The notes: generated by a model not told the origin, from the sequence alone. Shown: positions 1-4,931, numbered from the stretch's first letter. The stretch is 7,984 nucleotides of DNA from Patescibacteria group bacterium (GCA_022710085.1 JAKLHP010000033.1:1-7984); one strand, 5' to 3'. Numbers and translations: made by a program.

Positions 1-342
1 CCAATCAACTACGATTATATTACCAGTATTATCTTCCACCTCACACCAAGAATGTAGAACACCTACTTTGTTCCTTGGCTTTTCTTCCTCTAGCTCTTTT
101 TCCAGCTCCCTCCTCTCTTCATTAGATAAACAATCAGAAGAGAAGTCAGACAATAAATAATTGAACAGATCATCCATAAAATAGGAAGTGTCGTATATTA
201 CACCTCCGTCTCTTATGCTTACATCCATATCTAGTGATTTTAACTTCCGCCCAATTAATCTCGCTCCTTCATGACAGCGATAATTCGGATTAAAATTCTT
301 GATCTCATCTCTAACAGCCTTTTTCAATGTATTTTTATCCAT
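1..342 (-). CDS. Uncharacterised protein, 3'-truncated by window edge; possible transglutaminase-like fold
   Basis: The gene opens with ATG at 342-340 and stays open for 114 codons to the left edge, so the C-terminus is outside the window. A GGGAG Shine-Dalgarno-like stretch sits about five bases upstream of the ATG and supports this start. I do not recognise the family with certainty. Visible points are a short charged N-terminus, Cys23 in a helix-like CHEGARLIGRKL segment, then an RDGGVIY strand (44-50), an acidic coiled region (74-88), and an HSWCEV...VVDW segment with His97 and Asp113. The order Cys (start of a helix), His in a beta strand and Asp in the next strand resembles transglutaminase-like cysteine enzymes, where the segment after His often reads H-x-W-x-E. 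The function is inference only. It follows the S51 peptidase gene on the same strand, with an 89-base gap holding a possible promoter. Confidence 0.7.
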   Translation of the reverse strand, partial: MDKNTLKKAVRDEIKNFNPNYRCHEGARLIGRKLKSLDMDVSIRDGGVIYDTSYFMDDLFNYLLSDFSSDCLSNEERRELEKELEEEKPRNKVGVLHSWCEVEDNTGNIIVVDW

Positions 343-388
343 CTTTTCTCCCTTGTTTTCGTATTGTATTCAATAAGAACGACAAGAC

Positions 389-417
389 AATCTATCATAG
401 TTTAGATAAGTTGTAAA
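389..417 (-). promoter_or_regulatory. Possible sigma70-type promoter for the left-edge gene
   Basis: On the minus strand, TTTACA (417-412) is followed after a 17-base spacer by TAGATT (394-389), a four-of-six match to a -10 box. The predicted start near 382 would give a 5' leader of about 40 bases ahead of the ATG at 342. The region is AT-rich, so chance matches are likely. A TATGAT also occurs nearby, but at the wrong spacing from TTTACA. Confidence 0.3.
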
Positions 418-431
418 TATCTTATTTTTAC

Positions 432-1202
432 CTAAACTTTTGCAAGCCCTCGATTCAGTTCGATTTTACGACGCAGACATCGTGAAGGACGCTGGAACTG
501 CTGTTTTAAAAAATTATAAATGTTTTTCTTGCCAATACCAATAATTTTTTTATTATCACCCTTCACCAAAATCGCTTGCTTATCCGTTAAGGCAATTACT
601 GGATAATTTGTTTTATTGGCTGCTTTTTCTATGACCTTTTTTAAGCGTTCCTCAAAGTGAGCAGTTATTAAAAAAGGAACGAGATTTAATCCTTTTAAAT
701 TTTTGAGTCCTATTATATTTCTATCCGCATGTTTCCAAGTCGCAGCCTCAATAGTGGGACAAACAACATAGCTGCCGGCACTTAGTCCAAGATACACGCC
801 TCCCTTTTTAACAAAGTTTTTTATAATTTTATCCAATCCGGTTTTTCTAATCCTGTCTAAATATTCAAAAGTATTCCCTCCAAAAACAAAAATAACATCT
901 ATATTTTTTAAATCATTTTTCTTGATCTTCCTATTTAATTGAAAAAATTTAATATTCCGCTCCGGTATATTAATAGCTTTGGACTGCCTAAAGAATCTTT
1001 TGATATATTTATTTTTCTTAAGATATTTGGTTGGAGTTATAATAAAAAATATCCTAATTTCAGAAGGGTTCTTATTTACCAGTTTCAAAAATTCCTTACC
1101 TATTTCAGGATTTTTCCACCAGCCAGCTGATGTTAATAATAGCTTCATATTTTTTATGCTATCAAAAAATGTAAAAAAGGCAATCTTCACTTCTAATTTC
1201 AC
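432..1202 (-). CDS. Peptidase S51 family protein (dipeptidase E / cyanophycinase-like)
   Basis: Members of this family are cytoplasmic serine peptidases with a class-I-glutaminase-like fold; dipeptidase E cleaves Asp-X dipeptides. The protein shows a family-typical MKLLLTSAG strand (19-27), a GGNTFEYL motif (108-115), the nucleophile elbow GLSAGS with Ser141, and a candidate catalytic His182 in TAHFEE. Glu152 may act as the acidic residue. The 256-residue form starts at a GTG preceded by AGGAG only three bases away. The internal ATG at 1148 (Met19) fits the family N-terminus better but has no Shine-Dalgarno site, so the true start is open and the mature protein may be 238 residues. The last 20 or so residues (QFQRPSRC onward) lie inside a repeat also found after the next gene upstream, and are probably not part of the fold. 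The family assignment is firm; the substrate is unknown. Confidence 0.85.
   Translation of the reverse strand: MKLEVKIAFFTFFDSIKNMKLLLTSAGWWKNPEIGKEFLKLVNKNPSEIRIFFIITPTKYLKKNKYIKRFFRQSKAINIPERNIKFFQLNRKIKKNDLKNIDVIFVFGGNTFEYLDRIRKTGLDKIIKNFVKKGGVYLGLSAGSYVVCPTIEAATWKHADRNIIGLKNLKGLNLVPFLITAHFEERLKKVIEKAANKTNYPVIALTDKQAILVKGDNKKIIGIGKKNIYNFLKQQFQRPSRCLRRKIELNRGLAKV
448..501 (-). repeat. Dispersed repeat, copy A, inside the 3' end of the peptidase gene
   Basis: Bases 478-501 match 1255-1278 with one mismatch in 24. Bases 448-467 match 1889-1908 with one mismatch in 20. So this copy shares one half with copy B and the other half with copy C. The terminator hairpin that accompanies the other two copies is degenerate here: GGCTT and AAGTT flank a GCAA loop with two G-T pairs and no T tract. 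The peptidase reading frame runs through the repeat to a TAG at 434-432. Confidence 0.7.
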
Positions 1203-1213
1203 GAGCTCCTATC

Positions 1214-1239
1214 AAAAAACAAGGCTTAGGTAAGCCTTG
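1214..1239 (-). terminator. Rho-independent terminator after the TraB-like gene
   Basis: On the minus strand CAAGGCTTA and TAAGCCTTG form a perfect inverted repeat with a two-base centre (in practice a 7-8 bp stem with a tetraloop), followed directly by six T. It lies about 50 bases beyond the TraB-like stop and about 12 bases upstream of the GTG start of the peptidase gene, so the two genes are probably separate transcription units or linked by read-through. Confidence 0.75.
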
Positions 1240-1254
1240 GATTTATCTACACAG

Positions 1255-1278
1255 CATCGTGAAGGACGTTGGAACTGC
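1255..1278 (-). repeat. Dispersed repeat, copy B, just after the TraB-like gene
   Basis: This 24-base element has one difference from 478-501 (copy A). It lies between the TGA stop of the TraB-like gene at 1289 and the hairpin terminator at 1214-1239. Here it is noncoding, unlike in copy A, where it is translated as part of the peptidase C-terminus. Confidence 0.7.
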
Positions 1279-1288
1279 GATTATGAAC

Positions 1289-1816
1289 TCAGGTCATTTG
1301 TCGAAGTGGAAAAATAGCTCCGTTCAAGTTTTCTTCAAATAATTTCAAATGCTTGCAACCAGTTAAAATAATTACCGTTCCATATAAATCTAATTTTTTT
1401 ATATTTTCAAGCATTTTTATCTCCCTCTTCTTCTCTTTATCTTGATCGATTAATTTATTTTCCGAAGGCACATCCAATATTCTCAAGTTGTCTTCTTTAT
1501 TCATATCTTTCCATGTTAGTTTTCCCATGACCTTTTTTTGATCCGCTATAACAGTTTGGTTATCTGCCTGATTTACCCCTTCCGAAAAAACATTCATCTT
1601 GCAATCAAATCCATAGACCTTAATTGCATTATGAATCGCCCATTTGTATGCAAAGACCATTTCTGGTGGATATGAGTCCACATTTTCAAATTCAATATCT
1701 TCTTGAGAAATTTCTAGAAGTAATTGATCGGGTTTATGTTTTTCTAGCACTTGCTCCAACTCTGAATTTGGAGTCAATCCAGCGTGAAGCGTGCCAATTA
1801 CAATAATTCTTTTCAT
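1289..1816 (-). CDS. Compact TraB/PrgY/GumN-like protein
   Basis: This 175-residue protein has the family's paired GX2H motifs: GTLH at 8-11, right after the first beta strand, and GCKH at 153-156 near the C-terminus, after the TVIILT strand. Glu35 in LLLEI matches the conserved glutamate after the second strand, and Arg131 in KKREIKMLENI fits the conserved arginine before the final GX2H. Family members include PrgY/TraB of pheromone plasmids, bacterial GumN-like proteins and the Tiki metalloproteases, where the GX2H histidines and the glutamate are thought to bind metal or catalyse. At 175 residues it is shorter than typical members of over 200, and it has no signal peptide or membrane segment, suggesting a cytoplasmic core-only version. 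The start ATG has no Shine-Dalgarno site but lies exactly where a promoter would start transcription. The enzymatic role is inference. Confidence 0.7.
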   Translation of the reverse strand: MKRIIVIGTLHAGLTPNSELEQVLEKHKPDQLLLEISQEDIEFENVDSYPPEMVFAYKWAIHNAIKVYGFDCKMNVFSEGVNQADNQTVIADQKKVMGKLTWKDMNKEDNLRILDVPSENKLIDQDKEKKREIKMLENIKKLDLYGTVIILTGCKHLKLFEENLNGAIFPLRQMT

Positions 1817-1851
1817 GCTATTATATTACCAGACAAATCAATCTGATTAAA
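1816..1851 (-). promoter_or_regulatory. Candidate extended -10 promoter giving a leaderless TraB-like mRNA
   Basis: On the minus strand TTTAAT (1851-1846), a 17-base spacer and TAATAT (1828-1823) preceded by TGG make an extended -10 promoter. Six bases beyond the -10 comes the A of the ATG at 1816. No Shine-Dalgarno sequence is present, which fits a leaderless message. An overlapping TATAAT at 1825-1820 would start transcription inside the gene. The -35 match is weak. Confidence 0.35.
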
Positions 1852-1869
1852 ATACAAAAAGTTAGAACT

Positions 1870-1892
1870 AAAAAGAGGCTTCGGAAAGCCTC
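1870..1892 (-). terminator. Rho-independent terminator (repeat copy C)
   Basis: GAGGCTT and AAGCCTC form a perfect 7 bp stem around a TCCG loop on the minus strand, followed by five T. It lies upstream of the TraB-like promoter and downstream of the palindromic segment, yet no recognisable gene ends here. The trnW operon already ends at the terminator at 2057-2086, so this one may be left over from a lost gene or belong to a small RNA. Confidence 0.75.
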
Positions 1893-1908
1893 GATTTAGT
1901 TCGATTTT
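1889..1908 (-). repeat. Dispersed repeat, copy C (half shared with copy A)
   Basis: These 20 bases match 448-467 with one mismatch, and both lie next to a GGCTT...AAGCC or degenerate hairpin of the same kind. In this copy the part shared by copies A and B is replaced by a sequence resembling the 3' end of trnW. Confidence 0.6.
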
Positions 1909-1912
1909 CTGA

Positions 1913-1926
1913 TGCACGGGGTGAGG
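1913..1926 (-). repeat. Direct repeat of the tRNA-Trp 3' end
   Basis: TGCACGGGGTGAGG (plus-strand reading) is identical to 2092-2105, which covers the last bases of the trnW acceptor and T stem. After a one-base gap the match continues for GAAT. The two copies lie in the same orientation, 179 bases apart. Repeats of a tRNA 3' end are typical of tRNA-targeted integration sites, but no integrase is visible. Confidence 0.6.
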
Positions 1927-2022
1927 AATGTCACTCGTCGCTACGCTCCTCTTTAGAAACCCACGGTTTCTAAACGCTCACTTCGTTCGCTATTTCCTCC
2001 ACGGGGAAAATACTTTTCCCCG
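1921..2022. repeat. Palindromic, cloverleaf-like intergenic element
   Basis: Bases 1921-1928 pair with 1994-2002 (one bulged base), enclosing three arms. The central arm is a perfect 10 bp stem, 1952-1961 with 1965-1974, loop CAC. The two side arms (about 1931-1950 and 1975-1991) are imperfect GC-rich palindromes of the GCTACGCTC and CTTCGTTCGCT type. Just outside is a second perfect hairpin, CGGGGAAAA and TTTTCCCCG (2002-2010 with 2014-2022). I see no credible protein-coding gene here. The structure could act in DNA or in RNA from either strand; its role is unknown. Confidence 0.55.
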
Positions 2023-2026
2023 ACCC

Positions 2027-2045
2027 CCTTTGGTTCGATTCCCTC
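2027..2045 (+). repeat. Inverted tRNA-Trp fragment with internal deletion
   Basis: CCTTTGGTTCGATTCCCTC on the plus strand equals the 3' half of trnW (anticodon stem into T arm) with six bases, CGGGGG, missing. The last 14 bases are an exact inverted match to 2102-2115. The T stem cannot close around this copy and no acceptor stem is present, so it is a fragment and not a functional tRNA. Confidence 0.55.
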
Positions 2046-2056
2046 CAGAAAAAACC

Positions 2057-2086
2057 AAAAAAACATCCCCAAAGGAATGTTTTTTT
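2057..2086 (-). terminator. Rho-independent terminator ending the rpsB-to-trnW cluster
   Basis: On the minus strand seven A, then ACATTCC, loop TTTG, GGGATGT and seven T make a stem of up to 14 pairs with one G-T pair. It starts eight bases past the end of tRNA-Trp. The A and T flanks make it potentially bidirectional. It marks the 3' end of the long translation operon. Confidence 0.8.
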
Positions 2087-2093
2087 GCTTTTG

Positions 2094-2164
2094 CACGGGG
2101 TGAGGGAATCGAACCCCCGCCAAAGGTTTTGGAGACCTTCGTACTACCACTATACGAACCCCGC
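2094..2164 (-). tRNA. trnW: tRNA-Trp (anticodon CCA)
   Basis: The gene folds as a 71-base cloverleaf. The acceptor stem GCGGGGT pairs with ACCCCGT (the terminal pair is G-T), the anticodon loop is CTCCAAA with CCA, and the T loop is TTCGATT. The discriminator is G, as expected for tRNA-Trp, and no CCA is encoded, so the end must be added enzymatically. It follows rpmG, and a rpmG-trnW-secE order is common in bacteria, but secE does not follow here. Confidence 0.95.
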
Positions 2165-2165
2165 C

Positions 2166-2190
2166 TTCGTCTCGCCCAAAGCGAGACTAC
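2166..2190 (-). repeat. Inverted repeat between rpmG and tRNA-Trp
   Basis: GTCTCGC and GCGAGAC (2169-2175 with 2181-2187) form a perfect 7 bp stem around a CCAAA loop, extendable outward to GCC/GGC with two mismatches. It sits immediately upstream of the tRNA-Trp 5' end in the transcript and could mark an RNA-processing site. The remaining bases to 2278 carry no gene that I recognise. Confidence 0.45.
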
Positions 2191-2278
2191 GGCGTGCAGC
2201 AATGCCCGCAAGTAATCCGCAAAGACGGACTTCACTAAAGCTTCGGTGGGTAAGCCAACTCGGGCCTTAGCCAAGCAA

Positions 2279-2434
2279 TTATTTTACTTCCTTGTGTAAT
2301 GTGCTTTTTCTACAGAACTTGCAATATTTCTTAAGCTCCAATTTCTCCTTAAGTTTTTTCTTATTTCTTTTGGAAAAATGAGTAATGTTTTTGCACACGC
2401 TGCATTTTAGCTTTACGATGTTTTCTCTGGCCAT
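2279..2434 (-). CDS. rpmG: 50S ribosomal protein L33
   Basis: This 51-residue basic protein opens MARENIVKLKCSVC and has the two zinc-binding cysteine pairs of the C+ form of L33: Cys11/Cys14 and Cys38/Cys41 (the latter in KYCKFC). The length is typical for the family (about 50 residues). It is a small component of the large subunit near the E site. The ATG at 2434 lacks a Shine-Dalgarno site and is preceded by an AT-rich stretch. The gene sits between tRNA-Thr(TGT) and tRNA-Trp in the same orientation, as in the common tRNA-rpmG-trnW arrangement. It is co-transcribed with the tRNAs, or reads from them, since no terminator with a T tract separates them. Confidence 0.93.
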   Translation of the reverse strand: MARENIVKLKCSVCKNITHFSKRNKKKLKEKLELKKYCKFCRKSTLHKEVK

Positions 2435-2474
2435 AAAAATAAAATTTAATTCTTATAATTTCTAGCGAGCAACA

Positions 2475-2494
2475 AATGAAAATAAATTTTCATT
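2475..2494 (-). repeat. Inverted repeat between tRNA-Thr(TGT) and rpmG
   Basis: AATGAAAAT and ATTTTCATT form a perfect 9 bp palindrome with a two-base centre in the leader of rpmG. A second hairpin, AAGCGC-CGT-GCGCTT, lies at 2516-2530, nearer the tRNA. Neither is followed by a T tract on the minus strand, so they look like processing or folding signals, not terminators. Confidence 0.4.
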
Positions 2495-2539
2495 CGGAGC
2501 CAATGACGGAATTTCAAGCGCCGTGCGCTTATCTTCCTG

Positions 2540-2613
2540 AGCCGAAGGTCGGATTCGGACCGACGACCTACTGTTTACAAAACAGTTGCTCTAACCAACT
2601 GAGCTACTTCGGC
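2540..2613 (-). tRNA. trnT: tRNA-Thr (anticodon TGT)
   Basis: The 74-base cloverleaf has acceptor arms GCCGAAG and CTTCGGC, a D arm with GCTCAGTTGGTTAGAGC, and an anticodon stem ACTGT/ACAGT around the loop TTTGTAA, giving anticodon TGT for ACA codons. The T loop is TCCGAAT. The discriminator is T, and the following CA is not a full CCA. It is the third tRNA of a Thr-Tyr-Thr cluster. Confidence 0.95.
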
Positions 2614-2627
2614 AAGGTAATTTTATG

Positions 2628-2710
2628 TGGGCCGGGACGGATTTGAACCGCCGTAGGCCGAAGCCGCCTGATTTACAGTCAGGTGCAATTGACCACTCTG
2701 CCACCGACCC
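2628..2710 (-). tRNA. trnY: tRNA-Tyr (anticodon GTA)
   Basis: The 83-base gene is a class II tRNA with a long variable arm (GGCTTCGGCC core). Acceptor arms are GGGTCGG and CCGGCCC with one T-G pair, the anticodon loop is CTGTAAA with GTA, and the discriminator is A. It lies 14 bases from tRNA-Thr(TGT) and 16 bases from tRNA-Thr(GGT), so all three are probably processed from one precursor. Confidence 0.95.
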
Positions 2711-2726
2711 ATTAAATTTTCCTCTG

Positions 2727-2799
2727 AGCCGTTGTCCGGATTTGAACCGGAGACCTACTCCTTACCATGGAGTTGCTCTACCAGCTGAGCTACAACGGC
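2727..2799 (-). tRNA. trnT: tRNA-Thr (anticodon GGT)
   Basis: The 73-base cloverleaf has acceptor arms GCCGTTG and CAACGGC, an anticodon stem ACTCC/GGAGT and loop ATGGTAA, giving anticodon GGT for ACC and ACT codons. The T loop is TTCAAAT, the discriminator T, and no CCA is encoded. It begins 29 bases after the stop codon of the TPR-protein gene without an intervening terminator, so it is probably cut from the mRNA of the upstream genes. Confidence 0.95.
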
Positions 2800-2828
2800 G
2801 TGTTAAAAAACAAATAGAAAAAATAAAG

Positions 2829-3509
2829 TTATTCTCCTAAACTCGTAAAGACAATCTTCTGGAGTCTTTTCGCTTTTATTTTTGCCCTTCTGTTTGCCGG
2901 ACTAAGCTTTAAAACCTGATCAAAACAAGCTAGTGAATCATTGAAATTTCCAATTTCAATATAATAATCACCCAGTCTTTCGTAAGCTTCAATGTCTTTC
3001 GGATTAAGCGCGATTCTTTCAATCAAAGCTCTTTCAAATTCACTCTTAACTTCCCCTTTTGATTCCGGATGGACCATTTCACTGCTTACCATCGGCTTGA
3101 TCTCAGGTTCTTTTTCTATTATTTTAATATTATCAATAACTACCCTTTTTTCTTCCTTGACGATAATCCTGGTTTGATCGGGAACTGCCGGAATTTCTTC
3201 CTTTATTTCTTCTGCCACATCTATCCTTTTCTCTCTTTTTTCCTTCACTGAATGGAACCAGCTATCAAATTTATTATAGAACTTCAAAGAAAACAGCTTG
3301 AAATACTGCATCCCTTTCTCGGTAACTTTCAAAATAACCTGAGTAAACCTGAAAAGTTTTCTCTTTTTTGAATCAGGCCTTGCTGTTAATTTTCTTTTTT
3401 CTTCTGAAATCAGCTCTTTCGAAATTTCTGAACTCTTTCTGAAAACAAAGAATATTAAAGCAGCCAGGCTGAGCACGATAACAATTGGTGGAATAATATA
3501 ATTCAACAT
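2829..3509 (-). CDS. Membrane-anchored TPR-repeat protein
   Basis: The 226-residue protein starts with one hydrophobic membrane segment (about residues 4-23) followed by basic residues, so the long C-terminal part should face the cytoplasm. Residues 28-155 are highly charged with Lys/Glu-rich stretches and no clear domain. One well-formed TPR unit of 34 residues covers about 173-206 (AYERLGDYY...ACFDQVLKLSP), with a probable helix before it and another after. TPRs bind partner proteins. The start lies 11 bases after the ricT stop; the Shine-Dalgarno site is poor, and an AAGGAGG inside the ricT tail is too far away (about 15-20 bases). Its place in a translation operon suggests a role linked to ribosomes, RNA processing or membrane localisation of the neighbouring RicT-like protein, but this is inference. 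Confidence 0.8.
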   Translation of the reverse strand: MLNYIIPPIVIVLSLAALIFFVFRKSSEISKELISEEKRKLTARPDSKKRKLFRFTQVILKVTEKGMQYFKLFSLKFYNKFDSWFHSVKEKREKRIDVAEEIKEEIPAVPDQTRIIVKEEKRVVIDNIKIIEKEPEIKPMVSSEMVHPESKGEVKSEFERALIERIALNPKDIEAYERLGDYYIEIGNFNDSLACFDQVLKLSPANRRAKIKAKRLQKIVFTSLGE

Positions 3510-3520
3510 CTTATTCTATT

Positions 3521-4297
3521 CTACTTTATATCCTCCTTTTTAATTATTTTTATCTGTCCGTTTTCCATTTTAACTTTCAGCTCCTGTTTCATTATATCAA
3601 TTTCCAGTACGTTTCCTTTTCCTTCTTTCGTTTTTACGATACTTCCGATTTCCGGCATTCCGGCAAGCATTTCTTGGTATTGCTTGGCTTCGTAGGAAAG
3701 GCAGCACATTAATCTTCCGCAGATTCCGGAAATTCTGTCAGAACCCCGACTTGCCACTTGCTGAAGTCTTGCCATTTCAGTCGAGATGCTGGGAATATTC
3801 CCGGGAAACCTCACGCAGCAAAGCTCTTTCCCGCAAATTCCGCAACCTCCCAATCTTCTGGCTTCGTCTCTCGATCCAATTTGAAGCATCCTGACACTTT
3901 TATGAAAAATCTTAGCCAAATTTTTAACTAACTCCCGAAAATCAACTCTTTCATCTGCCGTAAAAACAACCACCGTACTGCTTCCATCCAGACTGACCCG
4001 AGCATCAATAAGTTTCATTTTGAGTTCCAATCTCCTTATTTCTTCTTTGCAAACTTTCAGGATCTCTTCTTTTTTCTCTTCATTCTTCTGGAAAGTTTCA
4101 ATGTCCCGGGGAGTGGCCACTCTGACAATCGGTTGCCCGTTTTCTTCCTTTGAATCAATCTCAGCATCAGTTATTATCCCTAGATCATTTCCAAGCCCAC
4201 CATCGATAATGACTTTCGTATCTTTTTCTAAGCTATTTTCATAAAAGCAAAGATGAGGATTTTCCCAACTATACAAATTGACTAAATATTTTTTCAT
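3521..4297 (-). CDS. ricT: RicT/YaaT-type PSP1-domain protein
   Basis: The 258-residue protein matches the PSP1/RicT family along its length. The diagnostic block runs from RMLQIGSRDEARRLGG into a cysteine cluster GCGICGKELCC (Cys152, 155, 160, 161), then SGICGRLMCCL (Cys193, 198, 199). In Bacillus, RicT (YaaT) forms a complex with RicA and RicF that carries iron-sulfur clusters and directs RNase Y to mature certain operon mRNAs; family cysteines are needed for clusters. The C-terminus (about 214-256) looks like a small KOW-like beta region. The gene is 15 bases downstream of tsf and 11 upstream of the TPR gene, with no good Shine-Dalgarno site, so it is probably translated by coupling. Whether RicA and RicF homologues exist in this genome cannot be told from the window. 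Confidence 0.9.
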   Translation of the reverse strand: MKKYLVNLYSWENPHLCFYENSLEKDTKVIIDGGLGNDLGIITDAEIDSKEENGQPIVRVATPRDIETFQKNEEKKEEILKVCKEEIRRLELKMKLIDARVSLDGSSTVVVFTADERVDFRELVKNLAKIFHKSVRMLQIGSRDEARRLGGCGICGKELCCVRFPGNIPSISTEMARLQQVASRGSDRISGICGRLMCCLSYEAKQYQEMLAGMPEIGSIVKTKEGKGNVLEIDIMKQELKVKMENGQIKIIKKEDIK

Positions 4298-4312
4298 GAT
4301 GATGCAAGCTCA

Positions 4313-4891
4313 TTATAATTCAAATCGAATAAACTCTCCCACCTGTATGTTCTCCCCTATCACTCCGATTTTTTCCGCTACAAGTTCTTTTACGGTTATT
4401 TCCGGATTTTTAACGAAAGGCTGGGACATAAGCGCCGATTCTTCCCGGAATTTTTTTTCTTTCCCTCCCAAAATCTTTTCCAGCATTGCTTCCGGCTTTC
4501 CTTCTTTTTTAAGCTGCTCTGTCCAGATTTCTTTTTCCTTGTCCAACAATTCCTGGGAAACATCTTCGGGATTCAGAAATTTCGGATTCATGGCAGCAAT
4601 ATGCATAGCGACATCCCTGGCCAATTCTTGAAAATCGGAATTTCTGGCCACAAAATCAGTCTCGCAAAAAAGCTTCACCATTGATCCGATTCTGTTGTTT
4701 GAATGGATATAGGAAATCACTACTCCCTCCTTGGCAGTTCTTTCTGACTTTTTGACAGCTTTGGCCTGTCCGCTCTTTCGAAGAATTTCGATGGCTTTTT
4801 CTTCATCTCCATTAGCTTCAACCAGAGCTTTTTTTACATCAACTACTCCAGCTCCGGTTTTTTCTCTTATTGTTTTTATTTTATCAAGCAT
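4313..4891 (-). CDS. tsf: Translation elongation factor Ts, short form
   Basis: EF-Ts is the guanine-nucleotide exchange factor that recycles EF-Tu-GDP. The N-terminal UBA-like module includes REKTGAGVVDVKKAL (9-23), and the signature TDFVARN lies at 78-84, where the Asp-Phe pair inserts into EF-Tu next to the Mg site. At 192 residues it resembles the short Thermus-type EF-Ts and is about 90 residues shorter than the E. coli protein, lacking one of the two core repeats and the coiled-coil. The start at MLDKIKTIREKTG omits the few extra residues seen in many homologues. No Shine-Dalgarno site precedes it. It follows rpsB by 60 bases in the classical rpsB-tsf order. Confidence 0.97.
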   Translation of the reverse strand: MLDKIKTIREKTGAGVVDVKKALVEANGDEEKAIEILRKSGQAKAVKKSERTAKEGVVISYIHSNNRIGSMVKLFCETDFVARNSDFQELARDVAMHIAAMNPKFLNPEDVSQELLDKEKEIWTEQLKKEGKPEAMLEKILGGKEKKFREESALMSQPFVKNPEITVKELVAEKIGVIGENIQVGEFIRFEL

Positions 4892-4913
4892 TGATTTAAA
4901 TTTACAATTTTCA

Positions 4914-4931
4914 ATCCGCCGGCTGGCGAAT
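4914..4931. repeat. Short palindrome in the rpsB-tsf spacer
   Basis: Bases 4914-4920 pair with 4925-4931 around a GGCT loop, with one mismatch. Right next to it ATCAATCATTGAT (4930-4942) is a perfect odd palindrome. No T tract follows on the minus strand, so it is not a standard terminator; it could tune rpsB versus tsf expression or stabilise RNA ends. Confidence 0.4.

Noticed and set aside
1913..1930. A second tRNA-Trp gene at the direct repeat
   Set aside because: Only the 3' acceptor and part of the T stem are present, with no anticodon or D arm.
1928..2274. Open frames of 60-95 codons on both strands across the palindromic segment and tRNA-Trp
   Set aside because: They run through tRNA-Trp, hairpins and the terminator, and show no family resemblance or ribosome binding site. 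They are by-products of palindromic DNA.
2625..2840. Plus-strand open frame across the Tyr and Thr tRNA genes
   Set aside because: It is an antisense reading of tRNA genes.
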